Shown: positions 1-8,991, numbered from the stretch's first letter. The stretch is 27,254 bases of DNA from JBQTIU01 sp052387815 (GCA_052387815.1 JBQTIU010000127.1:1-27254), one strand, 5' to 3'. Numbers and translations: made by a program. The notes: a model not told the origin generated them from the letters alone.

Positions 1-130
1 GGGGGCCGGCCCCCCCCCGCCGCCCCCCCCCCGCCCCCTGTCCCCCCCCCGCCCCCCGGCCCCCTCGTGGGGCGGGGGGGGCGGCCGCCGCCGCCCCCGC
101 GGCCCCCCCCCCCGACCCGGAAACCGGTCG
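1..130. other. Low-complexity C/G homopolymer end
   Basis: The first ~120 bases are almost only runs of C and G with scattered other bases, unlike everything that follows. No coding or structured signal can be supported here. Because it sits at the very end of the window, and the opposite end also shows a C run and a damaged ruvC, the simplest reading is poor sequence or assembly at a contig end rather than a biological element. Genuine-looking sequence begins around base 120-140. Confidence 0.7.
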
Positions 131-141
131 ATTGCTTCGCT

Positions 142-265
142 GGGGCCGGTTTCCAACCGGCCCGCGTGGGCGGGTCTCAAGACCCGCCCCTACGGGAATA
201 TGGATCGTTGCATCCCGCGTAGGCGCGAGGCGGTGCCTCGCGGGTTTCCCACCGGCCCGCCCGGG
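142..265. repeat. Composite palindromic repeat downstream of purA
   Basis: Bases 142-193 hold a GGGGCCGGTTT-type arm followed by GGGCGGGTCT-CA-AGACCCGCCC and a closing CCCTAC. This is the same modular unit found at 2772-2989, in the opposite orientation. Bases 218-265 add a second stretch with a perfect stem GCGAGGC/GCCTCGC (225-231 with 235-241, loop GGT). The element lies just past the purA stop codon, so it could act as a transcript end or stabiliser, but there is no U-tract. The gap 1-267 holds nothing else that I can see. Confidence 0.7.
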
Positions 266-267
266 CT

Positions 268-1560
<1,293 letters not shown>

Positions 1561-1573
1561 CCAGAGACTCTCT

Positions 1574-2731
1574 TCAGTCGGCCGGCATCGCGCCTTCGCC
1601 CGCCGCCACGTGGCTGCAGCCCAGGCGCCGGGCCTCGGCCTTGGGCTCGGCGACCGCCGCCAAGCCGGCGACGGCGACCCAGCCTTCGGCGCGCCATTTC
1701 GCGGCCACCTCCGGGGCCATGCCCAAGGGTATGAAAATCTTGCGCGGCGCCGGCGGCTCGGGCAGCGCGCGCAGCACCGAGTCCATGAACAGGGTGAACC
1801 CGGTGGCCGGCTCGCCGCGCCCGGCCGCCAGGTCCTCGCCGGCCAGGTAGCGTCCGCCGCGGCCGAGCTCGCCGCGCACCCCGGTTGCGAACAGCGTGAA
1901 ACACAGGCCGGAATGGTATTCGAAGCCGCGGTTCTCGACCGGATCGATGGTCAGGCGAAGCGCGGGCGCGGCTGCGCGCACCAGTGCGGCGACCTCGGCC
2001 AGGCGTTCGACCTCGGCCTTGGCCTCGGCCGGCAGCTCGATGCCGATCAAGGCGGCGAGCGCGGCTGGCGCCGGGCCCGCGGCCGCGAGCAGCGCGAGCA
2101 GCGTCGACGCCGCCGCCCCGCCATGCGCCGCCACGCCGGCCGCGTCCTTGCGGTCGAGCGCCTCGCGCAGTCGCCGGCCCGCGCCGTGCGCAAGGGTGCG
2201 GCGCGCCAGGACCGCCGGCACCAGTTTGGGCGAGGACAAATCGACGCTGAGATCGGCGACCCCGATGCGGGTCAGCGCCGAGGCCGACAGCACCACGACC
2301 TCGGCGTCGGCGGCGGGGGCGGGGGCGCCGATCAGCTCGGCCCCGACCTGGCCGACCTGGCGCTCCGGGCGCAGCTCGTCGCCCTTGACGCGCAAGACCT
2401 GGCCGGCATAGGAGAGGCGCAGCGGCCGCGCCGCGTTGTTGAGCCGCGTGGCGGCGATGCGCGCCACCTGCAGCGTCATGTCGGCGCGCATGGCCAGCAT
2501 GCGCTGCGAAACCGGATCCATGAGGCGGAAGGTGTGCGGGGCCATCGCCGCGCCCGAGCCCGAGAGCAGGCTGTCCTCGAACTCGACCAGGGGCGGCTTG
2601 ACGCGCTCGTAGCCGTAGGCGGCGCAGGCGGCCATCAGTCGGTCGACCGAAGCGGCCTCGAAGGCCGCCGCGGGCGGCAACATGTCCTTGACACCGGCCG
2701 GCAAGAGGGCGCGCTGGGCGGGTTCGGCCAT
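1574..2731 (-). CDS. hisZ: ATP phosphoribosyltransferase regulatory subunit
   Basis: HisZ is a catalytically dead relative of histidyl-tRNA synthetase. It assembles with short-form HisG and makes the first step of histidine synthesis active and feedback-sensitive. The 385-residue product starts with the class II synthetase-like PAGVKDMLPPAAAFE and has the motif 2-like stretches RADMTLQVARIAATR and LRLSYAGQVLR. The HisS-like FEYHSGLCFTLF stretch is present, but no anticodon-binding domain follows, which fits HisZ rather than HisS. The ATG at 2731 is the first good start. hisZ sits 13 bases upstream of purA and is separated from serA by a 325-base repeat-filled gap. No hisG is visible in this window. 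Confidence 0.93.
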   Translation of the reverse strand: MAEPAQRALLPAGVKDMLPPAAAFEAASVDRLMAACAAYGYERVKPPLVEFEDSLLSGSGAAMAPHTFRLMDPVSQRMLAMRADMTLQVARIAATRLNNAARPLRLSYAGQVLRVKGDELRPERQVGQVGAELIGAPAPAADAEVVVLSASALTRIGVADLSVDLSSPKLVPAVLARRTLAHGAGRRLREALDRKDAAGVAAHGGAAASTLLALLAAAGPAPAALAALIGIELPAEAKAEVERLAEVAALVRAAAPALRLTIDPVENRGFEYHSGLCFTLFATGVRGELGRGGRYLAGEDLAAGRGEPATGFTLFMDSVLRALPEPPAPRKIFIPLGMAPEVAAKWRAEGWVAVAGLAAVAEPKAEARRLGCSHVAAGEGAMPAD

Positions 2732-2771
2732 GGCTCGGTGATCGTCTCCCTATCGCCGGCGGATGCATTTC

Positions 2772-2800
2772 GTAGGGGCCGGTCTCAAGACCGGCCCTAC
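2772..2800. repeat. Palindromic repeat unit 1
   Basis: A near-perfect hairpin, GTAGGGGCCGGTCT-CA-AGACCGGCCCTAC, with one unpaired G in the left arm. It begins with GTAGGG and ends with CCCTAC, the same borders as the two units that follow. It lies in the gap between the serA stop (3057) and the hisZ start (2731). There is no U-tract on either strand, so a simple intrinsic terminator is not supported. Confidence 0.8.
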
Positions 2801-2823
2801 AACGGGAAATTCGGTGCCCTTCC

Positions 2824-2877
2824 GTAGGGGCGGGTCTTGCGACCCGCCCGCGGGGCCGGTTTCAAACCCGCCCCTAC
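2824..2877. repeat. Palindromic repeat unit 2
   Basis: A two-hairpin composite. The left half is GGGCGGGTCT-TGC-GACCCGCCC and the right half is GGGCCGGTTT-CA-AACCCGCCCC, bounded by GTAGGGG at the left and CCCCTAC at the right. The shared borders and shared internal modules show it is the same family as units 1 and 3 and the copy at 142-193. Confidence 0.8.
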
Positions 2878-2896
2878 ATGAACCGTCGCATCCCTT

Positions 2897-2989
2897 GTAG
2901 GCGGGTCTCAAGACCCGCCCGGGCGAGTTGGGACGGGCGGGTTTGAAACCGGCGAGGCGCGAGGCGCTGCCTCGCCGCCTCGCCCCTAC
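2897..2989. repeat. Palindromic repeat unit 3 (long form)
   Basis: Begins GTAGGCGGGTCTCAAGACC and ends GCCCCTAC. Inside are the GGGCGGGTTTGAAACCGG module and a GCGAGGCGCGAGGCGC / GCCTCGCCGCCTCGC stem-forming stretch that recurs near 221-241. With units 1 and 2 it fills most of the 325-base gap between serA and hisZ; the rest of that gap shows no gene. Confidence 0.75.
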
Positions 2990-3056
2990 AAGGGCAACGG
3001 CAAATTTGGTAGCGGGTTCGCACGGCGGGCGCAAAGCCTAATTGCCGGCCCCGCCG

Positions 3057-4634
3057 TCAGAACCTGAGCGCCCGCGACTTGACGACCAGCGGGATGGCGC
3101 GGACCTTGGCCAGGATCGGCTCGGTGATCGGCTGGTCGACGACCACGAGGCAGATCGCATCGGCCCCGGGGGCGGTGCGGCCGAGATGGAAGGTGGCGAT
3201 GTTGACCCCGGCGTCGCCGAGCGTGCGCCCGAGATTGCCGATGAAGCCGGGCTTGTCCTGGTTGCGGACATAGAGCATGTGCGGGCCGAATTCGGCCTCG
3301 ATCGAGATGCCCTCGATCTCGACGATGCGCGCCTTGTCGCGGCCGAACAGCGAGCCGGCGATCCGGCGCGTGCGCTCGCCGCTGTCGACCTCGACCCGCA
3401 CCAGCGTCTGATAATCGCGAGCGCGGTCGTGCCGCATTTCGGTCACCGCGATCCCGCGCTGGCGGGCGATGACCGGCGCGTTGACCATGTTGACCGATTC
3501 GAGCTGGGGTGCGAGCAAGCCGGTGAGCGCGCAGGCGGTGAGCGGCTTGGAATTGAGCGCCGCGGCATGGCCCTCGTACTCGATGCGGACCGACTGGATG
3601 TCGGTGTCGATGAGCTGGCCGAGGAAGCTGCCGAGCGAGGTGGCAAGCCCCATGTAGGGCTTGAGCTTGGGCGCCTCCTCGGCGCTCACGGAGGGCATGT
3701 TGAGGGCATGGACCACCGCGCCCGTGAGCAGGAAATCCGCCATCTGCTCGGCGATCTGGACCGCCACGTTCTCCTGCGCCTCGGCGGTCGAGGCGCCGAG
3801 ATGGGGCGTGGCGACGACATCGTCGCGCCCGAACAGGATGTGCGAGCGCGGCGGCTCGACCGGGAAGACGTCGAGGGCGGCCCCCCCGACGTGGCCCGAA
3901 TCGAGGGCCGCCTTCAAGTCCTCCTCGACGATCAGCCCGCCGCGCGCGCAATTGAGGATGCGCACGCCCTTCTTGGTCTTGGCGAGCGCCTTGGCGTCGA
4001 TCATGTTGCGGGTGGCCTCGGTCAAGGGCGTGTGCAGGGTGATGAAGTCGGCGCGTGCCAGAAGCCGGTCGAGCTCGACCTTGTCGACGCCGAGCGCCTG
4101 GGCGCGCTCGGGCGAGAGATAGGGGTCGTAGGCGACGACCTTCATCTTGAGGCCGAGCGCGCGCTCGGCGACGATCGAGCCGATGTTGCCGCAGCCGACG
4201 ATCCCCAGCGTCTTGCCGGTGACCTCGATGCCCAGGAACCGGGTCTTCTCCCACTTGCCGGCCTGGGTCGAGCGGTCGGCGGCCGGCAACTGGCGGGCCA
4301 GCGCGAACATGAGGGCGATGGCATGCTCGGCGGTCGTGATCGCGTTGCCGTAGGGGGTGTTCATCACCACCACGCCGCGCGCCGTCGCCGCCGCCACGTC
4401 GATGTTGTCGACCCCGATGCCGGCCCGACCGACGACCTTGAGATGCCGGGCCTCGTGCAAGAGATCGGCCGTGACCTTGGTCGCCGAGCGCACCGCGAGG
4501 CCGTCGTAGCCGCCGATGGTCGCCTTGAGTTCTGCGGGCTTGAGGCCGGTCTTCAGGTCGCACTCGATGCCCCGCTCCCGGAATATGGCGACGGCGCGCG
4601 GGCTCAAGGGATCGGCGATCAGGACCTTGGGCAT
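3057..4634 (-). CDS. serA: D-3-phosphoglycerate dehydrogenase
   Basis: SerA oxidises 3-phosphoglycerate with NAD+ to 3-phosphohydroxypyruvate, the first step of the phosphorylated serine pathway. The 525-residue product is the long form. It has a substrate-binding domain, a Rossmann domain with GCGNIG at 147-152, the 2-hydroxyacid dehydrogenase triad (Arg231 in CARGG, Glu260, His278 in TPHLGAS), an intervening domain and a C-terminal ACT domain (about 450-525, containing NQDKPGFIGNLG). The ACT domain is the usual seat of serine or allosteric control. The ATG at 4634 follows the serC stop by about 20 bases, so the two genes form one serine operon, and the product of SerA is the substrate of SerC. 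Confidence 0.97.
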   Translation of the reverse strand: MPKVLIADPLSPRAVAIFRERGIECDLKTGLKPAELKATIGGYDGLAVRSATKVTADLLHEARHLKVVGRAGIGVDNIDVAAATARGVVVMNTPYGNAITTAEHAIALMFALARQLPAADRSTQAGKWEKTRFLGIEVTGKTLGIVGCGNIGSIVAERALGLKMKVVAYDPYLSPERAQALGVDKVELDRLLARADFITLHTPLTEATRNMIDAKALAKTKKGVRILNCARGGLIVEEDLKAALDSGHVGGAALDVFPVEPPRSHILFGRDDVVATPHLGASTAEAQENVAVQIAEQMADFLLTGAVVHALNMPSVSAEEAPKLKPYMGLATSLGSFLGQLIDTDIQSVRIEYEGHAAALNSKPLTACALTGLLAPQLESVNMVNAPVIARQRGIAVTEMRHDRARDYQTLVRVEVDSGERTRRIAGSLFGRDKARIVEIEGISIEAEFGPHMLYVRNQDKPGFIGNLGRTLGDAGVNIATFHLGRTAPGADAICLVVVDQPITEPILAKVRAIPLVVKSRALRF

Positions 4635-4653
4635 GAACGCGACTCGCGGTCCT

Positions 4654-5823
4654 TCAACGCCCGGCCATCAAGGCCCGGTCGTCGCGGACCCGGGCGAAGG
4701 CCCAGTCGAGCCAGGGAAACAGCGCCTCGAGGTCGCTGGTCTCGACGGTGGCGCCGCCCCAGATGCGCAGGCCCGGCGGGGCATCGCGGTGGGCGTCGAT
4801 GTCCCAGGCCACGCCCTCGGCCTCGAGCAGGGCCGCCATGCGCTTGCACAGCCCCGCCTGCGCCGGCGGGTTCATGCGCGCCACATCCGGATCGACGACC
4901 TTGAAGCACACCGAGGTCGGGGAGCGGATGGCCCGCTCGGCGGCGAGGAAACCGATCCATCCCGCCCGTTCGACCCACGCCTCGATCGCCGCGAGGTTCG
5001 CTTGGGCGCGGCCGATGAGCGCCGGCAGGCCGCCGATCTTCTCGGCCCATTTGAGGCCGTCGATGGCGTCCTCGACGCACAACAGCGACGGGGTATTGAT
5101 GGTTTCGCCGCGGAATATGCCGTCGATCAACTGGCCGCCCCGGGTCAAGCGAAAGATTTTCGGCAGCGGCCACGGCGGGGCGTAGGAGACGAGGCGCTCG
5201 ACGGCGCGGGGCGAGAGAACCAGCATCCCGTGCTGACCCTCCCCGCCCAGGACCTTTTGCCAGGAATAGGTCGTGGCATCGAGCTTGTCCCACGGCAGGT
5301 CCATGGCGAAGGCGGCCGAGGTCGCATCGCAGATGGTCAGGCCCTGGCGGTCGGCCTCGATCCAGTCGCCGTCGGGCACGCGCACGCCCGCGGTGGTGCC
5401 GTTCCAGGTGAACACCGCGTCGCGATCGCCGGCCACCAGGCTCAAATCCGGAAGCTGGCCGTAAGGGGCCCGCAGGGTGCGCACGTCCGCGAGCTTGAGC
5501 TGGCTCACGGCATCCTCGACCCAGCCCGCCCCGAAGCTCTCCCAGGCCAGGAGATCGACCCCGCGGGCGCCGAGCAGCGACCACATCGCCATCTCGACGG
5601 CGCCGGTGTCGGAGGCGGGCACGATGCCGATGCGCCACTCCGCAGGCACGCCGAGGATGGCCCGGCTGCGGTCGATGACCTCCGCGAGCTTGGCCTTGCC
5701 GGCCGTGGAGCGATGCGAGCGGCCGCTCAAGGCGCCAGACAGCGCCGCCGGCGACCAGCCGGGACGCTTGGCGCAAGGACCGGAGGAAAAATGGGGGGAG
5801 TGCGGCCGCCGCGTCGGCTTCAT
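4654..5823 (-). CDS. serC: Phosphoserine aminotransferase
   Basis: SerC is a PLP enzyme that transaminates 3-phosphohydroxypyruvate with glutamate to give O-phosphoserine; the family can also act in pyridoxal synthesis. From the chosen start it is 389 residues, the size of the alphaproteobacterial class that opens HFSSGPCAKRPGW. The PLP lysine is Lys190 in TYSWQKVLGGEG, and the SHRS stretch near residue 36 is conserved. An upstream in-frame ATG at 5940 would add 39 unrelated Arg/Pro-rich residues. The ATG at 5823 is preferred because GGAAGG lies nine bases upstream and the family homology begins just after it. It leads the serC-serA operon and is preceded by a two-hairpin leader. Confidence 0.96.
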   Translation of the reverse strand: MKPTRRPHSPHFSSGPCAKRPGWSPAALSGALSGRSHRSTAGKAKLAEVIDRSRAILGVPAEWRIGIVPASDTGAVEMAMWSLLGARGVDLLAWESFGAGWVEDAVSQLKLADVRTLRAPYGQLPDLSLVAGDRDAVFTWNGTTAGVRVPDGDWIEADRQGLTICDATSAAFAMDLPWDKLDATTYSWQKVLGGEGQHGMLVLSPRAVERLVSYAPPWPLPKIFRLTRGGQLIDGIFRGETINTPSLLCVEDAIDGLKWAEKIGGLPALIGRAQANLAAIEAWVERAGWIGFLAAERAIRSPTSVCFKVVDPDVARMNPPAQAGLCKRMAALLEAEGVAWDIDAHRDAPPGLRIWGGATVETSDLEALFPWLDWAFARVRDDRALMAGR

Positions 5824-5826
5824 GGC

Positions 5827-5866
5827 GCTATTCCTTCCAGAATAGCCGGGACCCGTTGGGAGGTCC
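5827..5866 (-). promoter_or_regulatory. Two-hairpin 5' leader of serC (serC-leader-like RNA)
   Basis: Read on the minus strand, two adjacent hairpins precede the serC ATG. The first pairs GGACC with GGTCC (5862-5866 with 5849-5853). The second is a perfect 7-bp stem GCTATTC/GAATAGC (5840-5846 with 5827-5833) around the loop TGGAAG, and the Shine-Dalgarno GGAAGG lies in that loop and stem, four bases from the start codon region. A conserved serC leader RNA upstream of serC-serA operons in Alphaproteobacteria has been described, and this location and operon match it. That it is the same family is my inference from memory of the motif; a covariance search was not possible. Sequestering the ribosome site implies translational control. 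Confidence 0.6.
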
Positions 5867-6022
5867 TGGCCCGCGCCGAAGGTAAAGCGGCGGAGCCGAG
5901 GGCGCAAGGGCGATCGTGCGGCGTGTAGGTAGCACATCATGTGTCCGGATTACGTAGCGCGTGAGTTGTCCGGCAAATTCGCGCCCTTTTCCGAAGGGGG
6001 GGCGAACGCGACGGCTTGGGCC

Positions 6023-6039
6023 GGTGCAAATTTTGCACC
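6023..6039. promoter_or_regulatory. Perfect 17-nt inverted repeat
   Basis: GGTGCAAA-T-TTTGCACC is a perfect dyad with a single-base centre, conspicuous because it is AT-rich in very GC-rich surroundings. It lies in the non-coding stretch between the serC leader and the transposase remnant. It has the form of a dimeric regulator's operator, but no gene start next to it is convincing. The rest of 5941-6171 holds no gene I can support; direct repeats of GTCCGG at 5942 and 5968 are the only other pattern noticed. Confidence 0.4.
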
Positions 6040-6171
6040 CGCATGGGCCAGGCCGACGATCGCCACGGTGGGCGCAATACGGATCGTCATTTTCGCGCAC
6101 GATCGCCGTCCGCCCCGCTTCCTCGCGATCGCGGGCGGATAAAGGGTCCAGATCAAGATCGCAGACCTGTC

Positions 6172-6574
6172 GGTGATGGCGGGCCGCTGCCACTGTCGCT
6201 GTTCGATGAGCGCGACCTGGCGGAGATCCGCTCGCCGGACTATCCGGGCGAGCGGCTCGTCGTTTGCCGCAACCCGCTCCTCGCCGCCGCGCGGGTACGC
6301 ACGCGCGAGGACCGGTTAACTGCCACCGCACAGGACCGCGCCAAAATCGTCGCCCCCGCCACCGTCTCGCCCGCCGCCCGCGCCAAAGCGCGATCCAAGC
6401 ACACCGCGGACGGCCAACCCGTGCACAGCTTCCCTACCCTCCGCGACGATCTCGCAATTCTCACCCGCAACAAGGGTTCGCTTCGCCGACAACTTGCCGA
6501 TGACCATCCTCGCCAAGCCACCCCCCCTTCAGCACCGCGCCTTCGAACTGCTCGCCGTCCCGCTCGCCCCGTAG
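6172..6574 (+). pseudogene. Remnant of an IS1634-like transposase
   Basis: The plus-strand frame from 6172 reads GDGGPLPLSLFDERDLAEI, then SPDYPGERLVVCRNPLLAA and TREDRL, which I recognise as the central part of IS1634-type (IS4 superfamily) transposases. Near 6345-6355 it jumps in frame to VSPAARAKARSKHTADGQPVHSF and LRDDLAILTRN, normally about 180 residues further on, so most of the catalytic domain is missing. Around 6475-6482 the frame shifts, and the usual C-terminus (ending LQHRAFELLAVPLAP, stop at 6572-6574) continues in the next frame. The N-terminal third is absent as well. This is a dead insertion-sequence relic; no terminal inverted repeats could be identified. The family call is from remembered homologues, not a search. 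Confidence 0.75.
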
Positions 6575-6710
6575 GCAGAGCGCCGCTCACGCCAACGACC
6601 TCCGCGAGTCGGATCAACCGCTCGCGTCTCGTGCGAACCCGATGTTCAGGCTAAGCCCGCGCCCGCGCGTCGTAACCTATTGAAAAGACGGACTTACCCA
6701 GAATGAAGTG

Positions 6711-6833
6711 TTAAAGTTGGGTGAGAAAGCGCTCCGTCTCCTCCGGCCGGTCGATCCAGCCCTTGGGGCCGACGGCCGCGCCGATGGCCGCCAGCGCGGA
6801 CGCCCGCTCGTTCCTCCGCCCCGCCGCGTCAGT
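6711..6833 (-). pseudogene. Truncated N-terminus of an FAD-linked oxidase
   Basis: Just past the puuE stop, the minus strand reads ASALAAIGAAVGPKGWIDRP followed by EETERFLTQL and a stop at 6711. This resembles the first ~35 residues of FAD-binding oxidases of the GlcD / D-lactate dehydrogenase type, which continue with a Trp-Arg-rich stretch and the FAD-binding domain. Here the frame ends at once where homology should continue, next to the transposase relic. A GGAGG lies upstream, but no ATG or GTG start is visible, so the start is also lost. The gene probably followed cobW and puuE in one operon and was cut by the insertion or a later deletion. Confidence 0.55.
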
Positions 6834-7786
6834 TACCCGCGGCTCGACGCGCGCGCGGATTTCGCGGCGGCCGCCGGCTTCGCCTTCGGCACATACGGGT
6901 GATTGGCGATCCAGTGCTTGGCGATGTCGAGCCGGGGGGCGACCCACACGTCGCCGAAGCCCTTGACGTAGTCGAGGAGGCGCGCGAGCCCCGCCGCGCG
7001 GCCGGGCTTGCCGAGCAGCCGGCAATGCATGCCGATCGACATCATCCTGCCGCCTTCCCGGCGGAGCACGTCGAAGGCGTCCTTGACGTAGGTGAAGAAG
7101 TCGTCGCTGGTGCCGAAGCCCGGCGCCACGCAGAACTTGCAGTCGTTGTTGTCCATCGAGTACGGAACCACCAGGTGGGGCTTGCCGTTCACCTCCACCC
7201 AATAGGGCAGGTCGTCGTTGTAGGCGTCGGAGTCGTAAAGAAAGCCGCCCTCCTCGACCACCAGGCGGCGCGTGTTCACGCTGGGCCCATAGCGGCAGTA
7301 CCAACCGAACGGCCGCGCGCCCACGGTCTTCTTCAGCGATCCGATCGCGAGCCGGATGTGCTTCCGCTCCTCGGCGAGGGAAAGCTTGTAATGCTCGATC
7401 CAACGCCAGCCGTGCGAGCAGATGTCGTAGCCGGCCTCCCGGATGGCCTCCGCCGCCGGCGGGTTGCGCTCGAGGGCGAGCGCGCAGGCATAGATGGTCA
7501 TCGGCAGGTTACGTTCGCGGAAGAGCCCATGGATGCGCCAGAAACCGGCGCGGCTCCCGTATTCGTAGATGGTCTCGATGGCGAGGTCGCGCTTGCCGCG
7601 GGCGAACCCGCCGAGGGTCGCCTCCGACAGGATGGATTCCGACTGGTTGTCGTCGGCGATCGTGTATTCGGACCCCTCCTCGTAATTGAGAACGAAGTTC
7701 ACGGCCAGCCGCGCGCCCCCGGGCCACTTGGGATCGGGCGGATTGCCGCCGTAGCCCACCATGTCCCGCAGATCGGGTTTTGCCAT
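6833..7786 (-). CDS. puuE: PuuE-type allantoinase / polysaccharide deacetylase family protein
   Basis: This 317-residue protein belongs to the NodB-fold (carbohydrate esterase 4) family, in the branch called PuuE, whose characterised members hydrolyse allantoin without the usual metal-dependent amidohydrolase fold. Recognisable stretches are DMVGYGGNPPDPKWPGGARL, VNFVLNYEEGSEYTI, YEYGSRAGFWRI, the ICSHGWRWIEHY motif, NTRRLVVEEGGFLYDSDAYN and MMSIGMHCRLLGKPGRAAGL. The length fits (about 300-320). GGGGGAGG lies four bases upstream of the ATG. It follows the CobW-type GTPase by 40 bases. No other urate or allantoin gene is in the window, so the substrate is not proven; other amide or N-acetyl substrates are possible. 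The Ala/Lys/Arg-rich tail is probably unstructured. Confidence 0.85.
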   Translation of the reverse strand: MAKPDLRDMVGYGGNPPDPKWPGGARLAVNFVLNYEEGSEYTIADDNQSESILSEATLGGFARGKRDLAIETIYEYGSRAGFWRIHGLFRERNLPMTIYACALALERNPPAAEAIREAGYDICSHGWRWIEHYKLSLAEERKHIRLAIGSLKKTVGARPFGWYCRYGPSVNTRRLVVEEGGFLYDSDAYNDDLPYWVEVNGKPHLVVPYSMDNNDCKFCVAPGFGTSDDFFTYVKDAFDVLRREGGRMMSIGMHCRLLGKPGRAAGLARLLDYVKGFGDVWVAPRLDIAKHWIANHPYVPKAKPAAAAKSARASSRG

Positions 7787-7826
7787 GGAACCTCCCCCGT
7801 TCGATGCCGCGCCGATCGAAGCCCGA

Positions 7827-8876
7827 CTATACCACGAGCGCGCGCCGCCGCGACGGCCCGGCGCGCGGGAAGGCCAGTTCCTCCCGCCGGTTGGCCAGGC
7901 GGTGGAAGGCCGCCAGCGACCGCTCGAGAAGCCGGCGATCCATGCCGTGCACGATGAAGACGATCCGCGACCGATGGTCGGCGTCGGGCCAGCGCTCCAG
8001 GTGCGCGGGCGGGTGTACGAGATGCTGGACGCCGTTGATCGCCACCGGCGTTTCGGAACCCTTCACGTTGAGGATGCCCTTCACCCTGAGCACGTCCGCC
8101 CCGTGGGCGTTGAGCAGCATGGTGAGCCAGAGGCCGAACGCCGTCCAGTCGAGGGGCTCGTCGAAGGCGAGGCTGATCGCCCGGATGCGGCGGTCGTGCC
8201 CGCTCGCCCCCGGCGTCCCGCCCGGAGCGCCGCCGCCGGCCCCGCCGGCGCGCAGGCGGCCGTTCGAGAAAAGCCTCTGGGGACGAAAGGACGGCAGGGC
8301 GGCCTCGTCGAGCGGCGCCGACGGATTGAGACGGCCGAGCCTGGCCCTGAGGACGGCCGCCGAGCGCGCATCGGCGAGGTCGGTCTTGGTGAGCACTAGG
8401 CGGTCGGCGACCGCCGCCTGCTTCGCCGACTCCCGATGGCGCGCCAGGTGGCGGGCCCCGTTCACCGCGTCCACGGTGGCGACGATGGAGCCGAGGCGCA
8501 GGCGGTGGCGGAGCGCCGGGTCGGCGGCGAGCGTGAAGGCGACGGGGGCGGGGTCCGCGAGGCCCGTGGTCTCGACGGCGATGCGGGCGAACGCGGGAAC
8601 GGCGCCGCGGTCGCGCTTGTCGAGAAGCTCGACCAGCGCGGCTCTGAGGTCGGCGCGGATGGTGCAGCAGACGCAGCCGCTGCTCAGGAGGACGGTCGTC
8701 TCGTCGACGGCCCGGATGAGCAGGGCGTCGATGTCGACCGCGCCCAGTTCGTTGACGAGCACGGCCGTGTTCTCGAAGCGGGGCGAGGCGAGGATGCGCT
8801 TCAGAAGCGTGGTCTTGCCGCTGCCGAGGAACCCGGTGATCACGTGCACGGGGATGCGCCGGTCGTTCGCAGCCAT
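7827..8876 (-). CDS. CobW/COG0523-family GTP-binding metallochaperone
   Basis: A G3E GTPase of the CobW/Nha3/YjiA group, whose members hand metal ions (often zinc or cobalt) to client enzymes. From the ATG at 8876 it is 349 residues. The Walker A motif GFLGSGKTT is at 15-23, the metal-binding CxCC motif (Cys68, Cys70, Cys71) is in SSGCVCCTIR, the VETTGLADP stretch is the Walker B/switch region, and LTKTDLAD is the guanine-specificity loop. A CobW_C domain follows, ending LERSLAAFHRLANRREEL. The frame is open for 68 more codons upstream, but that part is low-complexity and overlaps a plus-strand HTH frame, so the internal ATG is preferred. It heads a small operon with puuE, which may be its metal-requiring client (inference). 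No Zur-like box was seen upstream. Confidence 0.9.
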   Translation of the reverse strand: MAANDRRIPVHVITGFLGSGKTTLLKRILASPRFENTAVLVNELGAVDIDALLIRAVDETTVLLSSGCVCCTIRADLRAALVELLDKRDRGAVPAFARIAVETTGLADPAPVAFTLAADPALRHRLRLGSIVATVDAVNGARHLARHRESAKQAAVADRLVLTKTDLADARSAAVLRARLGRLNPSAPLDEAALPSFRPQRLFSNGRLRAGGAGGGAPGGTPGASGHDRRIRAISLAFDEPLDWTAFGLWLTMLLNAHGADVLRVKGILNVKGSETPVAINGVQHLVHPPAHLERWPDADHRSRIVFIVHGMDRRLLERSLAAFHRLANRREELAFPRAGPSRRRALVV

Positions 8877-8991
8877 GGGCGGACCCGGCGCGCCTTCAGG
8901 CGTCTCGTGGCTCGGGACGGAAGCCCGCTGCTCGGCCGACGCGTTGTGGTTCGATGCGCACCCCAAGGACAATCCGTTTCCCGACGCGGCG

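Noticed and set aside
2772..2989. CRISPR array
   Set aside because: The repeated units differ in length and internal order, are themselves palindromes placed back to back, and there are no uniform spacers or cas genes.
3042..4904. 620-codon open frame on the plus strand opposite serA and serC
   Set aside because: It is antisense to two clear enzymes with intact catalytic motifs; composition and lack of any known motif mark it as a GC-driven shadow.
5950..6156. Short minus-strand open frame between the transposase relic and serC
   Set aside because: No similarity to any family I recognise, no ribosome site, and it overlaps the dyad and non-coding sequence.
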